Assembly (NCBI GenBank): GCA_964558295.1
Contig: CAZLDQ010000110.1
Span: 1 to 19,282, forward strand
Origin: JBDKTH01 sp964558295
GTDB taxonomy: Bacteria > Planctomycetota > Planctomycetia > Pirellulales > Thermoguttaceae
Reading direction: 5' to 3'
Length of the DNA: 19,282 nt
In this document: one piece after another, positions 14,993 through 19,282 of the stretch
Position numbering within the stretch: position 1 is the first letter of the stretch
How the letters are laid out: each line of letters begins with the position of its first letter
Program-made: the position numbers and the translations under genes
Notes under the pieces: model-generated
What the model was told of the DNA's origin: nothing
Databases searched by the model: none
What the model saw: only the letters and a program-made list of their open reading frames with translations

Positions 14993-16555
14993 TCAGAATT
15001 GCAACGTCAACCCCGCGAACGCTCCATGAAGGATCAGGTTGCCGTTGTAGTCGATCTCGGCAATGTCGGGAATATCGTTGATCCGCGTGGGAATCTGTTC
15101 GTCGGCTAAGGCGATTCCCGTAGCAGCCAACACGCGATAACCGATATTCGCACTCCAGTTGGGGGCAAACTGCCAGTCCAACCCGACATCGATTTGCGTC
15201 ATAAAAGCCACCACATCGCGGCTGGAGCTAACCGGGTAGGTCCCCATGTAGGGGTCCGTGGTGGGAATCATCCCGTCGCCACGAGACAGCTCGAACCGAT
15301 TTTTGATGTGGTTCCCATAAATCCCGAAGGTCGGGTTGAGGAACAAACGCAAGTTAAGGCCCAACAGGTAGCTGGCCTTGAAGCCGAACTGGCCGCCGAG
15401 CAGGTCGTTGGTTGCCCGATCGCGCAGGTAGACTTCGTGGATGCCTCCCTCCGAACCCCAGGTATAACCGTTCTGCACCGCGCCGAGACTCAATTCATCG
15501 GCAAAGCGGAAGTAACGGGCTCCCACGAACCAGTCGACAGCCAACGCGCCGCGAGCCAAGAGCGGTTGCCCAGCCAGAACGTTGATTTCGACGTTGTGCA
15601 GTTCCGACTCGCGCCAGACACGATGTTCGGCGGCATTATCGAAGTAGTTGGTTGCCGGGTTGCCCGAGCCGAAAAAGACTTCGTCCACAATCAGCGGCGT
15701 GCTGACCGTCCCGCCCGAGAGCGAACGGCTCACAACGTCGCTGAAGTTGGCCAATGACCAGTAGACGCCTTCAACCGCCCAAACGCCGCGTGTTTCGCAG
15801 GGGCTGCAGGTGTCCGGGGCACACCAGTCGCGATAGCAATCGGAAACGTCGGAGTAGCTCATGCCACCGCCGCCGAACCAGCGGCCGAAGCGGATTTCCG
15901 CCCCGCCGCTCCAGTCCCAATGGGCATCGGTCGGGATCTGGTTGGGATTATTGCCCGTCTCGTAGGTCGTCCAAAGCCGATTGGCCTTGTTGCGAGTCAT
16001 CATCAAGCCGCGGGCCGTGACGAACCATTTCGCCGGCTCGCAGTCGCAGACCGGGGCCGGAGCGCATTCCGTGCCGGGGGCACAGACCGCTTGCCCAAAG
16101 GCGGACTCGCCACACGTGTCCGGTGCTATAATCGCCGCCTGTCCATAACAACCTGCCTCTTCGAGCATCCGGCTGATCACCCCGGGCCCTTGTTCAGGAA
16201 TCGGCTCCAAAGCCGGTTTCTCTGGCACCGGTTTCTCTGGCACCGGCGGCAAGGCAGGCGTCGGACGATCCGACGGCGAAGGGGACGGTGCCGGCGGAAG
16301 CTCCGGAGTGCGCGGGGGTGACGGCAGCGGCTGATTGGGCGGCTGAACCGTTGCATCAGTGCTCGGCACCGTGTAGGCCGCCGGAGCGAACGGACGCGGA
16401 GCCTCGACGGCTGGCATACCATAGGCGGGAGACGTGGTTGCCTGCACTGCCGGCAAGCGAACCATTTCTGGAGACCCATACAACCCGTATTGCGCCCACG
16501 CCGCCGACGTCCACCCGAGCGTCCCCAAACAAATCATGACGCGGAGGTATTGCAT
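14993..16555 (-). CDS. BBP7 family outer-membrane beta-barrel protein
   Basis: A 520-residue planctomycete BBP7-type protein. Signal peptide 1-21 (MQYLRVMICLGTLGWTSAAW then A, cut before QYGLYG). Residues about 70-120 are a Pro-rich linker with tandem VPEKP units, followed by a Cys-rich stretch (CGESAFGQAVCAPGTEC, VCDCEP). The barrel begins with WFVTARGLMMTRNKANRLW and WDWSGGAEIRFGRWFGG, continues with alternating hydrophobic strands, and ends FAGLTLQF with a C-terminal Phe, as expected for an outer-membrane barrel. CAGGAGT lies 8 bases before the ATG. Function in the family is unknown; a surface or porin-like role is only inference. It has its own terminator and is convergent with copA. Confidence 0.9.
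   Translation of the reverse strand: MQYLRVMICLGTLGWTSAAWAQYGLYGSPEMVRLPAVQATTSPAYGMPAVEAPRPFAPAAYTVPSTDATVQPPNQPLPSPPRTPELPPAPSPSPSDRPTPALPPVPEKPVPEKPALEPIPEQGPGVISRMLEEAGCYGQAAIIAPDTCGESAFGQAVCAPGTECAPAPVCDCEPAKWFVTARGLMMTRNKANRLWTTYETGNNPNQIPTDAHWDWSGGAEIRFGRWFGGGGMSYSDVSDCYRDWCAPDTCSPCETRGVWAVEGVYWSLANFSDVVSRSLSGGTVSTPLIVDEVFFGSGNPATNYFDNAAEHRVWRESELHNVEINVLAGQPLLARGALAVDWFVGARYFRFADELSLGAVQNGYTWGSEGGIHEVYLRDRATNDLLGGQFGFKASYLLGLNLRLFLNPTFGIYGNHIKNRFELSRGDGMIPTTDPYMGTYPVSSSRDVVAFMTQIDVGLDWQFAPNWSANIGYRVLAATGIALADEQIPTRINDIPDIAEIDYNGNLILHGAFAGLTLQF
16213..16246. repeat. 15-bp tandem repeat inside the BBP7 gene
   Basis: The unit CCGGTTTCTCTGGCA occurs twice in a row (16213-16242) plus four more bases of a third copy, encoding the repeated VPEKP units of the proline-rich linker. 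The unit length is a multiple of three, so copy-number change would keep the frame. Confidence 0.85.
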
Positions 16556-16983
16556 CGACAGACTCCTGTTTCGAGAACATTACACGATATCCCAATTAAC
16601 GGATCGACGCCCCAGCGCAACAGGTTTGGCGAATCCAGTACGGCGAGGTACGTTTTGATCGGTCGAAGCTCCGGTAATCCGTGTCATCGCCCCGAACCTC
16701 AAAAGACCGCATCCGACCGGAAATGGACGCCTTTCTAGAACCGGCAAAAGTTCGCGGAACACTTTGCCCAGCCGCTACAGCCCCACACGCTTGGAGCCAC
16801 AAATCAAGAGTCTGCCGGTTGACAAGAGATGTCCGGGTGCGCAAACTCTACCGCCCCGCCGCGATTCCCCGGCCAGTGCCCGGCACTTGTGCTGGGGCTA
16901 ACCGGACGCGCAAAAAGAAACCACCCCGAGCCGTACGCCGCGGTGGTGGTGATGATGGGCTTTCGTATGTCGCGAAACAACAG
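16556..16983. other. 428-base region between parA and BBP7 genes
   Basis: No supported gene. The right end contains the parA terminator; the left end is the leader of the BBP7 gene, with its ribosome binding site and an AT-richer stretch near 16580-16605 (minus-strand TGTAAT as a possible -10). A small palindromic stretch AGTGC-CCG-GCACT lies near 16875-16887. Open frames here overlap on both strands and look like chance. Confidence 0.5.
16911..16950 (-). terminator. Probable terminator of parA
   Basis: On the minus strand a GC-rich stem (ACCACC near 16945-16950 pairing with GGTGGT at 16919-16924, with further pairs inside) is followed directly by TTTCTTTTTG. It lies about 34 bases after the parA stop codon. 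The inner part of the stem is imperfect. Confidence 0.65.
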
Positions 16984-17823
16984 TTAACGCGGCAGTGACA
17001 ATTCTTCGTGGGCACTCTCGCGACACTCGCGCTCGGCGCTGAGTGCCAGAATCTCTTCGGCCAACGCGCGGTAGTCTTCCGCACCGTTGGAGGTCGGCGC
17101 ATACTGGAAGATCGACTGACCAAAGCTGGGGGCCTCGGCCAAACGCACATTGCGGCGAATCCGCGTTTGGAACGTACGCGCATGGGCCCAGGCTGAACGC
17201 TGGCGGTTTCCTCGGCGGAAGAATTCTTCCACGTCTTCGCTCACCTCGGTGGCCAACCGCGTGCTGGTGTCGAACATGCAGAGCACCACCCCGCTGAGCC
17301 GCAGCCGGTTGTTGAGCCGCCGGGCGACCAGGTCAATCGTCTCCAGCAGCTTGCTCAAGCCGTGCAGGGCCAGGAAATGCGGCTGCAAGGGGATGAAGAC
17401 CTCTTCCACTGCGGTCAGGGCATTGAGCGTAAGGATGCCGAGCGAGGGGGGACAGTCGATGAACAGGTAGTCGAACTTCTCTTCATCCTCTGCGAGCTTG
17501 TCGCGGAGGATTACCTCGCGTCCAACGACTCCAGCCAGTTCCACCTCTGCGGCAGCCAAGTCCAAATGCGAACCGACGACCCACAGATTCGTGTCCACTT
17601 GCCGGCGGACCTCGGCCAGCGGCACGTCGCGTACCAGCACGTCATAGACCGACGGCCCCTCCAGGCGCGGCTCGATCCCAAAGTGCAACGACGCATGAGC
17701 TTGCGGATCGAGGTCGATCAGGCAGACCCGTTGCCCGGTGGCGGCCAGCGCCGCGCTGACATTGACGGCCGTGGTCGTCTTGCCCACGCCCCCTTTTTGA
17801 TTCATGATTGCGATCGAGTGCAT
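16984..17823 (-). CDS. ParA family ATPase, no ParB partner in window
   Basis: A 279-residue ParA/Soj/MinD-type deviant-Walker ATPase. The start at 17823 (MHSIAIMNQKGGVGKTTTAV) is preferred because GAGGAGAG lies just upstream; an ATG 24 bases earlier at 17847 would place that site inside the gene. The deviant Walker A is KGGVGKTT at 10-17, Walker A' is LIDLDPQAH near 35-43, and Walker B is YLFIDCPPSLG near 119-129 (Asp 123). The helix-turn-helix seen in some plasmid ParA is absent, as usual for chromosomal Soj. ATP-dependent dimers bind DNA non-specifically and position chromosomes, plasmids or protein complexes. No parB or parS-like palindrome was noticed, so the cargo is unknown. A candidate promoter and a terminator suggest a single-gene unit. 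Confidence 0.93.
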   Translation of the reverse strand: MHSIAIMNQKGGVGKTTTAVNVSAALAATGQRVCLIDLDPQAHASLHFGIEPRLEGPSVYDVLVRDVPLAEVRRQVDTNLWVVGSHLDLAAAEVELAGVVGREVILRDKLAEDEEKFDYLFIDCPPSLGILTLNALTAVEEVFIPLQPHFLALHGLSKLLETIDLVARRLNNRLRLSGVVLCMFDTSTRLATEVSEDVEEFFRRGNRQRSAWAHARTFQTRIRRNVRLAEAPSFGQSIFQYAPTSNGAEDYRALAEEILALSAERECRESAHEELSLPR

Positions 17824-17870
17824 CCTACTCTCCTCGGATCGACCCACAGATTGGCTAAAGTTGGGTGCCG

Positions 17871-17876
17871 ATTATA
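17871..17876 (-). promoter_or_regulatory. Candidate -10 box for parA
   Basis: On the minus strand the sequence reads CCG-TATAAT-CGG, a perfect -10 hexamer flanked by a 3-bp dyad, 48 bases before the parA ATG. No good -35 box is seen at 16-18 bases, so confidence is limited. Confidence 0.35.
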
Positions 17877-18053
17877 CGGACCTCGGCCGGATTGCCATAG
17901 GTCAGCTCGTCACCCCCCTCCCAAAGGTTGGTGCGACAAGCTTGGGTGATCAAGGGTTAGTCGTCATAAGGACCGCTTGCCGTTGGATTCCCACCATCTT
18001 TGCGGTAAGGTAGACCGGCAATCGAACCTCCTACATCCCACGAGCCACGCCCA

Positions 18054-18812
18054 ATGTTAGCCCTGCCCGAGATGGACTTCCGCCGTACCCCGGTTTCGCT
18101 GATCCTGACAGCCGTTGCCGTGGCGTTGGAGGTGGTGTTCACGTTGGATGAATCGCGGCGTATCTTCTACTACAACCAGTACTTAGGAATCCTTCCCTCG
18201 ATCTGGGAGGGGCAACTCTGGCGCCCCTTCACCACGACACTGATGCACGGCAACCTGATCCACGCCGCGTTCAACGTGTTGGTCTTCCTCTCCTTTGGGC
18301 CGGTCCTGGAGATACGCTTTGGATCGTATCGCTACTTGGGACTCGTCGTGCTCTTGGGCTATCTGTCGATGCTGCCCCAGTTCCTCGTGTCGACCTACGC
18401 CGCCCGGCCAGTGATGATTGTCGGCCTCTCGGGGATCATCTATGGGCTGTTTGGAATCCTCCTGATCGGCCGCCGATGGCATCGGGATCTGGCCGAGGTC
18501 TGCGACGCCAACACGGTACAGTTCCTGATCTTCTGGCTCTTCCTGGCCATCCTGCTCAGCTACGTCGGCATGCTGCCGGTGGCCAACACGGCCCACGTCT
18601 CCGGGTTACTGTTCGGCGTGCTCTTCGGTCTGACCCTGTTCGATAGGCCCCACCAGATTCCTTGGCGTGTCCTGGCGGTCGTCGCCACGCTTGCCGTGTT
18701 GGCCACGCTCATTGCCGCGCCCGGCCACATGGGGTACGAACACGTCAAACAGCGTCGCCAGATCGAGCAACGCCTCGAGCAGCTTCGAGCCCCGCAAGAA
18801 GAGAAGCGATGA
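18054..18812 (+). CDS. Rhomboid family intramembrane serine protease
   Basis: A 252-residue rhomboid-type membrane protease with about six to seven hydrophobic segments. The family landmarks are in order: LWRPFTTTLMHGNLIHAAFN (about 55-74, with His65, His70 and Asn74 of the oxyanion region), the catalytic Ser126 in IVGLSGIIYGLFG (the GxSG motif), and His181 in NTAHVSGLLFGVLFG. The catalytic pair is therefore intact and activity is expected; substrates would be membrane-anchored proteins and cannot be predicted. The C-terminus is a charged, probably coiled-coil tail (QRRQIEQRLEQL). The start is unsure: neither ATG at 18054 nor ATG at 18072 has a good ribosome binding site. It is divergent from parA (230-base gap) and convergent with thyX. 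Confidence 0.92.
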   Translation: MLALPEMDFRRTPVSLILTAVAVALEVVFTLDESRRIFYYNQYLGILPSIWEGQLWRPFTTTLMHGNLIHAAFNVLVFLSFGPVLEIRFGSYRYLGLVVLLGYLSMLPQFLVSTYAARPVMIVGLSGIIYGLFGILLIGRRWHRDLAEVCDANTVQFLIFWLFLAILLSYVGMLPVANTAHVSGLLFGVLFGLTLFDRPHQIPWRVLAVVATLAVLATLIAAPGHMGYEHVKQRRQIEQRLEQLRAPQEEKR

Positions 18813-18899
18813 TCGCTCCTGAAACCGCCCCAGACGGCCATTGCACCGCGTCGCAGCGCGGCTTGCCTCGGCCGCTATGCGGTAGGGGGCTCCCACCTG

Positions 18900-19282
18900 T
18901 CACGCAACGGGATCGTTGGCCACCGGATTCGGCTGCTTCACGAGCCCCAGTTGTACCAGCTTTGCCTGGCACTCATCGCGTTCGCGGCAGCGCTGCAACT
19001 CGGCCCATGCCGGATCCTGGGCCGCCAGAAAGTCGGCCTCACTGGCCGGCACCTTGCCGGCTGCGACCAGCCGGGTAATGACCCCTTGTTCGAGCCGCGT
19101 CAGGTGCATCCCTTGCAGGCGGTAATCAACAAACGCCTCCCAGGCAATGGGAAACAACGGGCGCACAATCTCTTCTCCGATCGTGCGGGCATATTCCCGA
19201 ATCTCCCGTTGAGCGTGAGAATCCATCCGCAGATAGAGGAAGTGGAGCAGGTTGTGCAGGTCCATCTTCCAATAGGCTTCCG
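18900..19282 (-). CDS. thyX: FAD-dependent thymidylate synthase, C-terminal part (runs off the window)
   Basis: The C-terminal 127 or so codons of ThyX; the frame continues past the window edge without a start, reading EAYWKMDLHNLLHFLYLRMD. This and SHAQREIREYARTIGEE match the ThyX segment in which the conserved Arg of the L-R-x-D-S-H-A-Q stretch contacts dUMP. The following WEAFVDYRLQG is the usual helix before the C-terminal tail. The ThyX motif RHRxxSxNExSxR is not in the window, so it should lie upstream. The enzyme makes dTMP from dUMP using methylene-tetrahydrofolate and reduced flavin. The ATG at 19263-19265 is internal, not the start. The C-terminal tail of about 60 residues beyond the core helix is longer than in Thermotoga ThyX. 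Confidence 0.93.
   Translation of the reverse strand, partial: EAYWKMDLHNLLHFLYLRMDSHAQREIREYARTIGEEIVRPLFPIAWEAFVDYRLQGMHLTRLEQGVITRLVAAGKVPASEADFLAAQDPAWAELQRCRERDECQAKLVQLGLVKQPNPVANDPVA

Overview
The window reads as an ordinary stretch of chromosome from a planctomycete, most likely of the Pirellulales/Thermoguttaceae type. The evidence is the set of lineage-typical families: a DUF1559 pseudopilin-like protein followed by a small lipoprotein, a BBP7-type beta-barrel protein, a Tat-exported sugar-isomerase-like TIM barrel and a secreted PQQ-like beta-propeller. The DNA is GC-rich. No transposase, phage gene, CRISPR array, tRNA or rRNA was seen. Family calls come from reading motifs by eye, not from searches.

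Left part (1-5578, all on +): DUF1559 protein (296-1345), lipoprotein (1457-1906), a repeat-rich gap (1907-2361), a Tat-signal hydroxypyruvate-isomerase-like protein (2362-3243), iron-type superoxide dismutase (3675-4259), and a multi-pass membrane protein of the DUF5009/HGSNAT type (4454-5578).

Middle (5580-12387): a convergent hairpin separates these from two minus-strand genes, a secreted PQQ-like beta-propeller (5626-7206) and a full-length bifunctional MprF (7446-10013). MprF is divergent from a MarC-family membrane protein (10163-10756); the gap holds a TATAAT box inside a 21-bp dyad. Next come a small FHA-domain protein (11109-11480) and an 89-residue protein of unknown function (11728-11997). 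A 390-base gap full of potential hairpins leads to the next gene.

Right part (12388-19282): a copper P1B-type ATPase with an N-terminal YHS domain and two tandem heavy-metal-binding zinc-ribbon-like modules (12388-14850); a BBP7 outer-membrane protein (14993-16555, -) with its own strong terminator; an orphan ParA-type ATPase (16984-17823, -) with a terminator; a divergent rhomboid protease (18054-18812, +); and the C-terminal part of ThyX (18900 to the window end, -).

How they fit together: several genes concern the cell envelope (pseudopilin-like protein, lipoprotein, propeller, MprF, MarC, DUF5009, BBP7, rhomboid), and two concern metal/oxidative stress (SodB, CopA). I see no multi-gene defence, biosynthetic or secretion system. 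The least explained items are non-coding: the structured region upstream of copA, the mprF-marC dyad, and a scatter of intergenic inverted repeats sharing short words. The 89-residue protein is the main unassigned gene.
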